Of a DNA stretch of 64,000 nucleotides, positions 19,801 to 27,889 are shown one piece after another. The position numbers and the translations under genes are program-made. The DNA is from Paenibacillus silviterrae. Its GTDB lineage: Bacteria; Bacillota; Bacilli; Paenibacillales; NBRC-103111. The stretch's first letter is position 1. Every line of letters starts with the position of its first letter. The stretch covers positions 1,798,001-1,862,000 of the forward strand of contig NZ_JASKUT010000002.1 of NCBI RefSeq assembly GCF_030167925.1, in the 5' to 3' direction. The notes under the pieces are model-generated. The model saw only the letters and a program-made list of their open reading frames with translations. It was not told where the DNA came from and did not search any database.

Positions 19801-21113
19801 TCTACGGTACGAGGATCCGAAGGCGGCGCCTTCACCGTACTGATCCTGCTCGCTACCGCGATCCCGTTGCCGGATATATCGGTAAATACATTACCTTCGA
19901 TAGCGTTGTCAAAATTGCCGGCGACAAGCTCCAGGCCGGTTGCTCCCAAATGCCTGAACGTGTTCCGCTCGAAGCGGATATTTCCCGCTGCCTCCAGCTG
20001 CACAGCGCCAGGAAGCTTCCCTCCATACCAGACATCGCCTACGGGATAATAGGTCGCCTGTGTGCCTGCGTAGCCTTGATTCGGCTTCAGCCAGTTGGAA
20101 TGTTCGAAACTGATGCCTTGGAACTGAATGTGGTGCACCGGTTGATCGAGCGTGCCCTCCAGCTTGACCAAGGCTTCCAGCTTCGGCGCAATCACTTGTG
20201 CCGTCGAGAGATTTTCGCCAGGACGAGGCTTGTAGTAAAGCTCCCGGTGGTCCGTATCCAGGAACCATTCTCCCGGCGCATCCAGAAAGATCAGCTTATT
20301 CTCAAAATGGTACGATTGGTTGGCTTCGCTTAACGGCGCTTCATTGCCGATCACCTGACTTCGCTCGGGCTCTCGGGTCACGATAGACGCTGTAGTGTCG
20401 TTCGCGGTGAACGAATCGACGATCATATGGCGGTCCGCCCAGTGTGTCTGGATGATCATCTCAGGCGTGCCCGCCCCCCCGCTCAAACCATTCGCTTCGT
20501 ACACATTCACTTGAATCGTCTTGCTGCTGTTATTGTAGGACTTTAATCGATAGTAGCCGCCTGCGTTAGGTGTGCGGGCTCTGATGCCGCGTGTGTCGTT
20601 AATGTACAGCTGACGGAACTGCAGATCTCCTACCGGCGCTTTATATACGCCATCGGATACGGTCTGCCAGCCAGTAACGCGCTGTCCCCCGCTGATCACA
20701 GGCTTCTCCCCTGGATACGCCTGATAGATCACGTTATACCCGTGGCGGCCCGAATCCTCGGGACCGAAGGTGAGCGACTCATTCAGCGTATAGACGCCTC
20801 CACGCAAGTAAACGATAATATCTCCCGCTATGGTTGGAGCGGCATGCGACGTTCCCCGATAGAATGCTCTGATCTCATCGCGAGCTCTGTCGATCGTTTG
20901 GAACGGGGCATTCTCCGACCCGTCCCCTGTCCTATTGGAGCCGGAGGGAGACACATATATTTTCTTGTGAACGATGACCGTCTTGTCTTTATCATGCTTA
21001 GGCTCCGGTTTCCCGGCCGCGAAGCTTTGTATCATAAAAAGCTGAGATAATAACAAGCTGACCATGGTCCATAAGGCGAATCTGCTTGCGAATCGCTGTT
21101 TCGTCTTGGACAT
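16809..21113 (-). CDS. large secreted parallel beta-helix enzyme with three F5/8C and two FN3 domains
   Basis: 1434 residues from the ATG at 21113, chosen because GGGAGG lies 8 bases before it; an earlier TTG lacks this. Signal peptide about 1-33. Beta-helix module about 40-620 (YVSPSGSN, VYLRGGVYTL, PVISGGQRVTGW, GIRARTPN), GH141-like. Then come an SbsA-type Ig domain (about 637-735), a BIG2-like domain (about 745-835) and three F5/8C domains (near 841, 1073 and 1301) separated by FN3 domains. The F5/8C repeats are very alike (SKANDGQ/N, RRHFEIQASNDPSFAT, YRYVRFVKP), which suggests recent internal duplication. The multiple binding modules point to an insoluble or cell-wall polysaccharide. 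It sits between the GH31 and GH42 genes in one operon. Confidence 0.82.
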   Translation of the reverse strand: MSKTKQRFASRFALWTMVSLLLSQLFMIQSFAAGKPEPKHDKDKTVIVHKKIYVSPSGSNRTGDGSENAPFQTIDRARDEIRAFYRGTSHAAPTIAGDIIVYLRGGVYTLNESLTFGPEDSGRHGYNVIYQAYPGEKPVISGGQRVTGWQTVSDGVYKAPVGDLQFRQLYINDTRGIRARTPNAGGYYRLKSYNNSSKTIQVNVYEANGLSGGAGTPEMIIQTHWADRHMIVDSFTANDTTASIVTREPERSQVIGNEAPLSEANQSYHFENKLIFLDAPGEWFLDTDHRELYYKPRPGENLSTAQVIAPKLEALVKLEGTLDQPVHHIQFQGISFEHSNWLKPNQGYAGTQATYYPVGDVWYGGKLPGAVQLEAAGNIRFERNTFRHLGATGLELVAGNFDNAIEGNVFTDISGNGIAVASRISTVKAPPSDPRTVDRRTSIRNNYLSQVGQDYYGAVGIFGGYVEEMAVEHNELTDMPYSGISMGWGFTTNTTALKNNTIRYNRISHVMKLLDDGGGIYTLSYQPGTRITDNYIHDVLRSPWTTMNQPPEKEWWKNLGIYLDQNSSGMTVMNNVILNSERDIKTNVAPYGTSTFIRNHNDLQYVKLMAGLEPAYRDIRLTVPTDPPPRLPDQTPPVLLSAVTDETGKELTLKFSEPLESVSDSGVLDASKFILNGTSASVASAVMDYADVKNATVKLMLTRTAGYGKIVTLTLADGAVRDVALNNIAAVTGYSLTNNTLIPYFMKLTMEGSTVLRTGHSARIGVALTTRDGQPVDLSQATSVTYSSADSSIAAVHSSSGVVTGARAGQTKINVHVNIDDIDVHTSVDIFVISAAEPRPALINIAKNKPVQATSQFSDAFSASKVNDGDIQTAWVTGAIASLTLDLLEQVELYKPQRIEVVTRQDADQGSTRRNFEVQGSNDIKFATYEVLGSQGADTLEYKSTWSVDVSAKPLYRYIRFVKSANYAAVAELRVLAAPLQSLEEVANTAVIAGDGELQILWDEPADADVTEVKIYNGDPEADAALLQSVPKGVGTAVIDGLTNGIRYAFTFKTVNSQGKESFGRKVTGTPGTLTNLAAGKPATATDAYSSTYDASKANDGQLSTAWVSRTAASWTVDLGQQYRNHVIRGIEVITRQDADQASTRSHFEIQASNDPSFATHIVLGIQGAEVLPYKAAWSAEVAGTNAYRYVRFVKPIGYAAVAELKVLGALVQAPEEVTHASTYTQDKELILVWDAPVSAQWTEIRIYNGDTLVKSVPAGAGKAHLTGLTNNAPYTFMIRTVGRLGNESAGVSVTGTPKVLTNAALGKPATATDIYSAAYDASKANDNSVATAWISKGTASWTTDLGTAYSIRKLEVVTRQDADLASTRRHFEIRASNDPSFATYTVLGSQGDEALPFKATWSAYVLDATAYRYVRFVKPLNYASVAELRVLTE

Positions 21114-21175
21114 CGCTTGACCTCCCGCCAAGTTTCATGTGCGATACGTGTTATGCTAATGAAATTCCGGTCCTG

Positions 21176-23953
21176 CTACGAACGGTGAAGCGTAAAGCTT
21201 CTTTCCTCATCCGCCCCTATCGAATACTCGAACGGAAATTGGACAGGCTCCTGGCCAGCTCCCGCGTGCACGATCAACATAGCCCTGATCAAACTGCCCG
21301 GAGCACTGTAGCCGCTAGCCGCCGTACGGATGCAAAGGACGATCCCTCCAGCCTGATGCTGTGCGGAAAATTCGATGCAATCATACGCCCCCGTGCGGTA
21401 GTCTAGTGACACGCCATCATCGAGATAATGAGACGCGATGGCTTCTGTTCCCTCCGCATCAGGGTAATAGTGGAGGAACAGCTCTTTGCCATCATAGTCC
21501 GTCGTATTCAGAATAGGCGGGGCCATTGGCAGCAGCGTACCAGATTTTACGAACAAAGGCAGCTTGTCGATAGCCGCGTCATATGAATATGTACGTCCGC
21601 CTTCCCATCGTTGCTCTGTCCAGTAGTCGATCCACTCGCCGGAAGGCAAGTAAATCTCCCGCGTCGCCGACAAATCCTCCACTTCGGTCTCCTCTACTAT
21701 GGGTGCCACTAGCAAGCCGTCTCCCAGCATGTACTGATAGTCGCAGCCGTACGTTGCGGTGTCTTCCGGGAATTCGTAGAAGAGAGGCCGCATCATCGGC
21801 ACACCGCTCAGAACCGCGCCATAGGCCAGACTATATAAATAAGGCAAAAGCCGGTAACGAAGCTTGATATATTCCTTGACGATGCGGAAAGCGCGGTCGC
21901 CGTAAGCCCACGGCTCCGTCCGGTCGCCATGCGCCCGGGAGAGAGGCGACAGCAGGCCCCATTGGTACGAGCGGATGAAGAAGCTCTCCGAGCTGTCCGG
22001 GCTGGTGCAGAAGCCGCCAACGTCCTGCGACCAGAACGGAATGCCGACGAGTCCCGCCGCCTGCCCCGCCTTGATCAGCACCCGCGTGCCGGAGTAGTCA
22101 GCCAGCTGATCGCCGCCCCAGGTGCAAGGATATTTGCCGCTGCCGGCAAAGCCGGTCCGCTCCCACACCAATACCCGTTCATTCGGACGCGCCTCCTGGA
22201 AGATGCCGTAGATCGCCTTCGCAAAGTACAGCGGGTACAAGTTGTGCAGCTCGCTCCCCGTGCGCCCTTCCGCGCTGTAGAGGTCGGAAGGCACCTCGGA
22301 GCCGTCGCCGCCATCGATCTTCAAGCCGTCTACGCCCAGCTCGAGCAGCGGGAGTAATTGACTGCGCCACCACGTCACCGCTTCCGGCGACGTGAAGTCT
22401 ACCAAGCCCGAGTCGTAGCCCTTCCACCAGCAGATTGGCTTGAAGCTCCCGTTCTCGTCCCGGAAGAAATGCCCGTTCGCCGCTCCTTCCTCGAAGTTGC
22501 CGCAGGTTGGATTGACGAAGGGAGAGGACCACAGGATCAGGCGGAGCTGGCGTTCCTTGAGGCGGCGGACAAAGTCCTGCGGCTCAGGAAAGTTGGACGA
22601 ATTCCACTTGAATTCGGTGAAGTCCTCCATCCATGGCGGATCGATCCCGATCACATCCAGCGGCAGCCCTTCCTGCTTGAACCGATCCGCCTTCGCCAGC
22701 ACGGCGTCCGCCGAATCAGCACCCGTCCTTGACTGCCAGAAGCCGAAGGCCCAGCGCGGCGGCAGCTTGGCCTTGCCGGTGATGCTGCTGTATCCAGCAA
22801 CAATAGCTTTAGGTGCGGGGCCATGGATGAAGAAATAATCGAGCCCACCTCCCGCCGCCCATAGAAGCGCCCGGTCCGGGACAAGCCCGCCCATGTCAAA
22901 GATCGAATGATACGAGTTATTGAAGTACAAGCCGTAGCCCTTGGTGCTGATGTAGAACGGCACCGGAACGTCGCAATGAACAAAATCGTGGGCGACCCAC
23001 ATCTCTTCCCGCTGGCCGCGCTTCGCAATCGTAGGCGTAGCGTTCTCGCCGAGGCCAAATATCTGCTCATCCTCCGACAGCTCGATGGACATGCCGGTGA
23101 GCGGTGAGCTGCTCATCCCTTCCGGCGTATGCCGAAAGAGCAACTCACCGTTGTCCTCGTGAAACACCGACAGCTCGAAAGGCTCCTTGTTCAGTCGGAT
23201 TTGCAACCCATTCCATGCGAAGCTCAGCTCCTCCGCTCCTTCCTCCATATGCGGCTGCTGCATGCTCGTCAGATTGCGATCCAGCTCATCCAGCACCATG
23301 CTATCGATGAGCGGCGGCTCCTTCTCGTCTGGACGAAACGCCGTGAAGCGGAACACGCCTTCGCAGAAAAGCGTTAAACGTCCTTCCCAGCCGTTAGTGA
23401 AGGCCAGGCGCAGCTCACCGCCTGTGACCTCGACCCGCAGCAGGCTGCCCAGCCCTTCGAGCGGACGCAGCTCCATCGATCCGGGCAGCTCGGCAAGCAG
23501 CGTCGTATAGCCAGGCGGCTGATAGGGCGTTCGTCCCTTTCCCTTCAGCCACATGTTCACCGTAACGCCTTCATTCACGACAAGCAGCAGTGAGTGTACA
23601 GGGTTACCTCGCAGCCATGCGGCAGGAACGACGAATTGCGTATCCACGCTCGAGCAGCGGGTTTTGCCGATTTCTACGCCGTCTAAATACAACGTCAGCT
23701 TCCGTATATTGGGCGTCATGCCGAAGTCGAGAAGTATGTACTCGCTTTCGCCCGTACCCGCGTTCTCCGGCAGCTCGGCAGCCCATTCCGCTCGGAACCA
23801 GGCGGCTTCACCGCCTGCTCCTGCGGAGCCGCCCGCATCCAAGTCGTAGACTGCAGCGCCTTGAATCGTACTGATCAGCTCTCGCTCTACATCGTTCAGC
23901 TTGGTTATGGTTTCTATCTGGCCGCCATCCTGCCAGCGTAATTGGACAATCAT
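21176..23953 (-). CDS. GH31 glycosidase (alpha-xylosidase/alpha-glucosidase family)
   Basis: 925 residues with AAGGAG 6-7 bases before the ATG. A beta-sandwich N-terminal region (about 1-390) leads into the GH31 barrel. The catalytic nucleophile is the Asp of GLKIDGGDG (about residue 545) and the acid/base lies in TWGGDQ (about 615). DVIGIDPPW, SRAHGDRTEPW and the C-terminal LPSGEWIDYW are typical. It lacks a signal peptide and so probably acts on imported oligosaccharides, removing alpha-xylosyl or alpha-glucosyl units. It begins 10 bases after the solute-binding protein gene, so the two are co-transcribed. A search against characterised GH31 subfamilies would be needed to separate xylosidase from glucosidase. 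Confidence 0.92.
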   Translation of the reverse strand: MIVQLRWQDGGQIETITKLNDVERELISTIQGAAVYDLDAGGSAGAGGEAAWFRAEWAAELPENAGTGESEYILLDFGMTPNIRKLTLYLDGVEIGKTRCSSVDTQFVVPAAWLRGNPVHSLLLVVNEGVTVNMWLKGKGRTPYQPPGYTTLLAELPGSMELRPLEGLGSLLRVEVTGGELRLAFTNGWEGRLTLFCEGVFRFTAFRPDEKEPPLIDSMVLDELDRNLTSMQQPHMEEGAEELSFAWNGLQIRLNKEPFELSVFHEDNGELLFRHTPEGMSSSPLTGMSIELSEDEQIFGLGENATPTIAKRGQREEMWVAHDFVHCDVPVPFYISTKGYGLYFNNSYHSIFDMGGLVPDRALLWAAGGGLDYFFIHGPAPKAIVAGYSSITGKAKLPPRWAFGFWQSRTGADSADAVLAKADRFKQEGLPLDVIGIDPPWMEDFTEFKWNSSNFPEPQDFVRRLKERQLRLILWSSPFVNPTCGNFEEGAANGHFFRDENGSFKPICWWKGYDSGLVDFTSPEAVTWWRSQLLPLLELGVDGLKIDGGDGSEVPSDLYSAEGRTGSELHNLYPLYFAKAIYGIFQEARPNERVLVWERTGFAGSGKYPCTWGGDQLADYSGTRVLIKAGQAAGLVGIPFWSQDVGGFCTSPDSSESFFIRSYQWGLLSPLSRAHGDRTEPWAYGDRAFRIVKEYIKLRYRLLPYLYSLAYGAVLSGVPMMRPLFYEFPEDTATYGCDYQYMLGDGLLVAPIVEETEVEDLSATREIYLPSGEWIDYWTEQRWEGGRTYSYDAAIDKLPLFVKSGTLLPMAPPILNTTDYDGKELFLHYYPDAEGTEAIASHYLDDGVSLDYRTGAYDCIEFSAQHQAGGIVLCIRTAASGYSAPGSLIRAMLIVHAGAGQEPVQFPFEYSIGADEERSFTLHRS

Positions 23954-23963
23954 GTCATGCTCC

Positions 23964-25514
23964 TTATTTTGCCGAATTTTTGTGAATTTCCGTCAGCTTG
24001 CTGAGACCCGCCTTCTCCAAGTCCTGAAGGTACTTGCTCCATACATCGTCCTTCGAAGGATCCACCGCGCCCATGATCGCTTTCTGCGAAAACTCGAGAC
24101 GCTTATCGTTCAGGCCGGTATAAAGACTTTGTCTTACCTTCTCATCCTCTTCCTTGAATGTGAAGAAGACGAATGGAGCTGACGGCTCACCCCCGAACAT
24201 AGACAGGATTTTATCGTTGATTTGATCGCCGGCCGTCTTCTCCGCCCATCCCGTCTCGCGTCCGAGCGAGAAGTGGAAGCCGGTTTCCTTAAGCATTGTG
24301 CTTACCTCAGTGAAACCTGGCTTCAGCTTCGGCTTGCCGTTCACCAGCTCATGCTGCTGCCCTTCCAGCCCCGCTTCCATGAATCGAATGCCTTCCGGGC
24401 TGCAGATCCAGTTGATCATTTCCAGAACCTTGTCGAGCTTCTCGCCCTTGGCTGCCGATGTAATCGCCATCGCACCCGAGATATAGAACGGCAGCTCCTT
24501 CTCCGCCAGCGCCGGCTTATCGCTGTAGCCGCGAATCAGCTGTGGCGCAAGCTCCCAATCGGTGCCGGCCACCGCTTTATTCTTATCCTCGAAATAGGAG
24601 ATACGGGTACCGTACGAATATTCGATCAGCGATTTGCCTGTAAAATTCTTCTCTTCCCATTGCGGACCCGTGATCGTCGCGAATTCTTTCTCAATCAAGC
24701 CTTCCTTGTAGAGCTTGTTCAGGAAGACGAGCATGTCTCGATAATTGTTCGACGCCGGACCGTATTCGATCTGGTTGTTCTCCGGATTTCTCCAGAAGTC
24801 AGTATGCGTCCGATACGCTTGCTTGAAGCCAGCCACCAGACCGTCCACGGCCCAGCGGTTCGACATGGGAACGGAGTCCGGAAATTTCGCCTTCAATGTC
24901 TTCAAAGTCTGGTACAGTTCATCCATGGTGGCCGGCGGCTTGAGCCCCTCCTTCTCGAACACGTCCTTGCGGTAAATCCAGTCGCGCTGCATCTTGACCA
25001 GATTCTGGCCGGGCAGGTAGAACATTTTGCCGTCTTCCGTTGTGACGTATTTCAGCATGATCTCCCATTCCTCGTTGGAGAACAGCTTGCGGTAGTTCGG
25101 TATTTTGTCCAAATGATCCTTGAGATTGAGCAGATACCCGTTCTGGCCCCACTTCTTCATCTGCTGGTTCGCTGAACCGGCGTTGAAGTTCATCAATAGC
25201 TCCGGATATTGTCCGCTGGCGAACATCACATTGAATTTATCCGTATTTTGCTCCCACAGCACGTATTGCGGACTTAGCTTCACATTGAACTTCTTCTCCA
25301 GCTCCTTGTCGCGCAGCGTCGGAACATTGGTTGGGACGACACTATCCTGCCAGACGAAGGAGATATCCAGTTTTGGCTTGGAATCAGAGCCTGCGGCCCC
25401 GCTGCCCCCGGAATTCGCTGCCGGGCTGTCGGTATTCCCGCTCATACAAGCGGATAGTAGAGCTGTAGTGACCATACTCATGCTAACTACGGATGCTATT
25501 TTTGTTTTTTTCAT
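23964..25514 (-). CDS. extracellular carbohydrate-binding lipoprotein of an ABC importer
   Basis: 516 residues with lipobox LLSAC (lipidated Cys23), then a low-complexity Ser/Gly linker and a family 1 solute-binding fold of the LplA/YtcQ kind (KPKLDISFVW, GQYPELLMNF, DWIYRKDVFEKEGLKPPATMD). It captures oligosaccharides for the two permeases encoded just upstream. The ATPase is not encoded here; such importers normally share MsmX. The 181-base gap before it holds a hairpin and a cre-like site, probably setting a higher level for this component. GGGGGAAG precedes the ATG. Confidence 0.92.
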   Translation of the reverse strand: MKKTKIASVVSMSMVTTALLSACMSGNTDSPAANSGGSGAAGSDSKPKLDISFVWQDSVVPTNVPTLRDKELEKKFNVKLSPQYVLWEQNTDKFNVMFASGQYPELLMNFNAGSANQQMKKWGQNGYLLNLKDHLDKIPNYRKLFSNEEWEIMLKYVTTEDGKMFYLPGQNLVKMQRDWIYRKDVFEKEGLKPPATMDELYQTLKTLKAKFPDSVPMSNRWAVDGLVAGFKQAYRTHTDFWRNPENNQIEYGPASNNYRDMLVFLNKLYKEGLIEKEFATITGPQWEEKNFTGKSLIEYSYGTRISYFEDKNKAVAGTDWELAPQLIRGYSDKPALAEKELPFYISGAMAITSAAKGEKLDKVLEMINWICSPEGIRFMEAGLEGQQHELVNGKPKLKPGFTEVSTMLKETGFHFSLGRETGWAEKTAGDQINDKILSMFGGEPSAPFVFFTFKEEDEKVRQSLYTGLNDKRLEFSQKAIMGAVDPSKDDVWSKYLQDLEKAGLSKLTEIHKNSAK

Positions 25515-25557
25515 GTAACTTCCCCCATGGCTTCATATTGGATGTGATTCTCAATCT

Positions 25558-25577
25558 TGGGCGTTGCCCATCGCCCA
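25558..25577 (-). promoter_or_regulatory. stem-loop in the leader of the binding-protein gene
   Basis: TGGGCG/CGCCCA stem in the permease to binding-protein gap. Such hairpins often stabilise the mRNA of the binding protein after processing. There is no T-run, so it is not a standard terminator. Confidence 0.45.
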
Positions 25578-25584
25578 CGGGAAC

Positions 25585-25598
25585 TGCAAGCGTTGACA
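25585..25598. promoter_or_regulatory. cre-like CcpA site
   Basis: TGCAAGCGTTGACA matches the cre consensus TGWAANCGNTNWCA at 13 of 14 positions. It lies about 70 bases before the start of the solute-binding protein gene and inside the operon, so CcpA could block elongation or a local promoter when a preferred sugar is present. Confidence 0.5.
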
Positions 25599-25695
25599 GA
25601 CAGCGCCTCTGTTCCCTGTGATTACAGCCTCGACTTGCCTCCCCGAGTCCATCCCCCCTCTCCATGCTCGTTCCAACCAGCGGCATGCAGCGAAA

Positions 25696-26592
25696 TTAAC
25701 CTTTTAACGACCCGATCATCACGCCTTGGACAAAATATTTCTGTACGAACGGGTACACGATGACCATGGGAATGATGGAAACGACCAGCGTCGCATATTG
25801 AATGCTCTGGATCGTAATCTTGGAGGAGGCTTGGTCGGCGAGCGCCGCTTGCCCCAGCTGTGCCAATTGCTCCGCCATCTGGGACTGCAGCACGATCTCG
25901 CGAAGCACCAATTGCAGCGGCCACTTCTTGGCGTCCTGCAAGTAAATCATCGCTGAGAAGAACGAATTCCAATGCGCAACGATATAGAAGAGCGCGATTG
26001 TCGCAACGCCTGCCTTCGAGAGCGGCAGCACGATCCGCAGGAAGATGCCGAAGTCCGTGCAGCCATCCAGCTTGGCGGATTCCTCCAGATCCTGCGGAAA
26101 ATTTTTGAAGAAGGCATGCAGAATGATGAGATAATAAGCGTTAATGGCCGTGGGCACGATCAATGCGCCGAGGCTGTTGTACATCCCGAGCGCCTTGACG
26201 ACCAGGAAGGTCGGAATCAATCCGCCGCTGAAGAACATCGTCACCAAAATATACGCGACGATCGAACGCCGGAACGGAAGCTCTCTCTTGGATATCGCAT
26301 AAGCAGTCAGCGTGGTCAAGACCACATTCAGCAGCGTGCCGAGCGTCGTAATGAGCACGGAATTCATTAGCGCCCGCGGCACGACCTTCTCTCTGAAAAT
26401 GGTCGTGTACGCATTCAGATCAAGCTGCTTCGGCCAAAGGCCGATGCGGCCCTGCACAATCTGGTCCGGACTGCTGAGCGAGACCGAAACGATGTGAAGG
26501 ATCGGCAAAATCACGACTAGAATGACCACAAGCATGAGCAGATGTGTGAAGCAGTCCAGCAGCCTGGACGATAGCGTGCGGTCTCTTACCAT
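25696..26592 (-). CDS. carbohydrate ABC transporter permease (LplC/YtcP-like)
   Basis: 298 residues with six predicted membrane segments (the first at about 14-36) and the cytoplasmic EAA-type loop DLEESAKLDGCTDFGIFLRIVLPLSKAGV that contacts the ATPase. The C-terminus YPFVQKYFVQGVMIGSLKG is typical of this permease subfamily. It starts 15 bases after the partner permease gene and precedes the binding protein. Confidence 0.93.
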   Translation of the reverse strand: MVRDRTLSSRLLDCFTHLLMLVVILVVILPILHIVSVSLSSPDQIVQGRIGLWPKQLDLNAYTTIFREKVVPRALMNSVLITTLGTLLNVVLTTLTAYAISKRELPFRRSIVAYILVTMFFSGGLIPTFLVVKALGMYNSLGALIVPTAINAYYLIILHAFFKNFPQDLEESAKLDGCTDFGIFLRIVLPLSKAGVATIALFYIVAHWNSFFSAMIYLQDAKKWPLQLVLREIVLQSQMAEQLAQLGQAALADQASSKITIQSIQYATLVVSIIPMVIVYPFVQKYFVQGVMIGSLKG

Positions 26593-26607
26593 AAGTATGG
26601 CTCCCCC

Positions 26608-27600
26608 TTAATACAGACTCTCCTCCGTAAAGCGTCTGGACAAATAATTAGCCGTCACCAGCATGATGACGTTCACCACGGAATTGAACAGGCCTACCGC
26701 GGCCCCGAAGCTAAAATCGAGATCGACAAGCCCTCGCCGATAGACGTAGGTCGAGAACACATCCGCCGTCTCGTAGGTCGCCGGGCTGTACATTAGAATG
26801 ATCTTGTCGGCGCCGACGCCAACCAAGCGGGAGATGTTCAGAATCAGCAGCACGACGATCGTCGTCTTGAGCGCCGGAAGCGTAATATGCCACATTTGCC
26901 TGAGGCGGGACGCGCCGTCGATGACAGCGGATTCATATAACTGCGTATCTACCTTCGAGATGGCGGCCAAATAAATGATCGCGCCAAAGCCCATTTCCTG
27001 CCAAATGCCAGAGCCAATATACAACGTGCGGAACCATTCCACGGCACCGAAATAATACTTGGGTTCGATGCCAAATAGGTCTTGCAGCAGCGTGTTGACC
27101 GCCCCGCCGGAAGGCGACAGCAGCAGCTTCATCATGCCAACAATCGCAACCAGCGAAAGAAAATGCGGCAAGTAGCTGATCGTCTGCACAAAGCGCTTAT
27201 ATAGAGCCCATCGCACCTCGTTCAGCGCCAGCGCGAACAGGATCGGAATCGGGAAACCGAATAATAGCGACAGGAAGCTCAGCAGCAGCGTGTTGCGGAG
27301 AAGTCTCATGAAATTGGAATTCTCGAAGAACGATTGGAAATGCTCGAAGCCGACCCACTTCGACTGGTTAATGCTTTCCAGAAAGCTCATGCCCGCGGTC
27401 ATCTTGAAATCCTTGAAGGCGATCAGGATGCCGTACATGGGCACGTAGTCAAAAATAAAGAAATAAATCAATCCCGGAAGAACCATAAGCAAAAGCATTT
27501 TCCGCTGCTGTATGTCCTTCCAGGTACGGCCCAGCCAGGATAACTCGGCCTTTCCTTTTTGCGGATTAGCAGATGGGGTATCCGTTGCGGTAGCGTGCAT
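26608..27600 (-). CDS. carbohydrate ABC transporter permease (LplB/YteP-like)
   Basis: 330 residues with six membrane segments and an N-terminal cytoplasmic tail. The EAA loop reads ESAVIDGASRLRQMWHITLPALKTT. It opens the transport operon. GAGAGGAGAGG precedes the ATG by about 8 bases. A promoter must lie in 27601-27850, because the regulator gene upstream ends in its own terminator; I could not place a convincing -35/-10 pair there. Confidence 0.93.
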   Translation of the reverse strand: MHATATDTPSANPQKGKAELSWLGRTWKDIQQRKMLLLMVLPGLIYFFIFDYVPMYGILIAFKDFKMTAGMSFLESINQSKWVGFEHFQSFFENSNFMRLLRNTLLLSFLSLLFGFPIPILFALALNEVRWALYKRFVQTISYLPHFLSLVAIVGMMKLLLSPSGGAVNTLLQDLFGIEPKYYFGAVEWFRTLYIGSGIWQEMGFGAIIYLAAISKVDTQLYESAVIDGASRLRQMWHITLPALKTTIVVLLILNISRLVGVGADKIILMYSPATYETADVFSTYVYRRGLVDLDFSFGAAVGLFNSVVNVIMLVTANYLSRRFTEESLY

Positions 27601-27844
27601 GGTGTAGACCTCTCCTCTCTAATAGGGTAAATGGGGTAATCCAATCGTAAGCTGGCTTGTGAATTCATCATGACGCACAGCCGGCCTTCACGTAAACGGA
27701 CAGTTCTTTTGTCCGGCACGCATTCGTTTGGATTTGCGGCGTTTCTCAAGCGATGTCCCGCCTAAAGTCCGGGAGGGGACACGAGTTGCGATGTCCGGAC
27801 CTTTCATGTAGAGATGACGCAGTATCAAGGGTTGGATCACGTTC

Positions 27845-27877
27845 TGTATGAAAAAAAGACCTCGCTTGTGGAGGTCT
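27845..27877 (-). terminator. rho-independent terminator after the regulator gene
   Basis: On the minus strand AGACCTC-N7-GAGGTCT is followed by a run of seven T. This separates the regulator transcript from the transport operon. Confidence 0.9.
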
Positions 27878-27889
27878 GTGCTCTATGCT

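Noticed and set aside
24222..25175. 317-residue plus-strand reading frame
   Set aside because: Antisense to the solute-binding lipoprotein gene; no recognisable domains or start signal.
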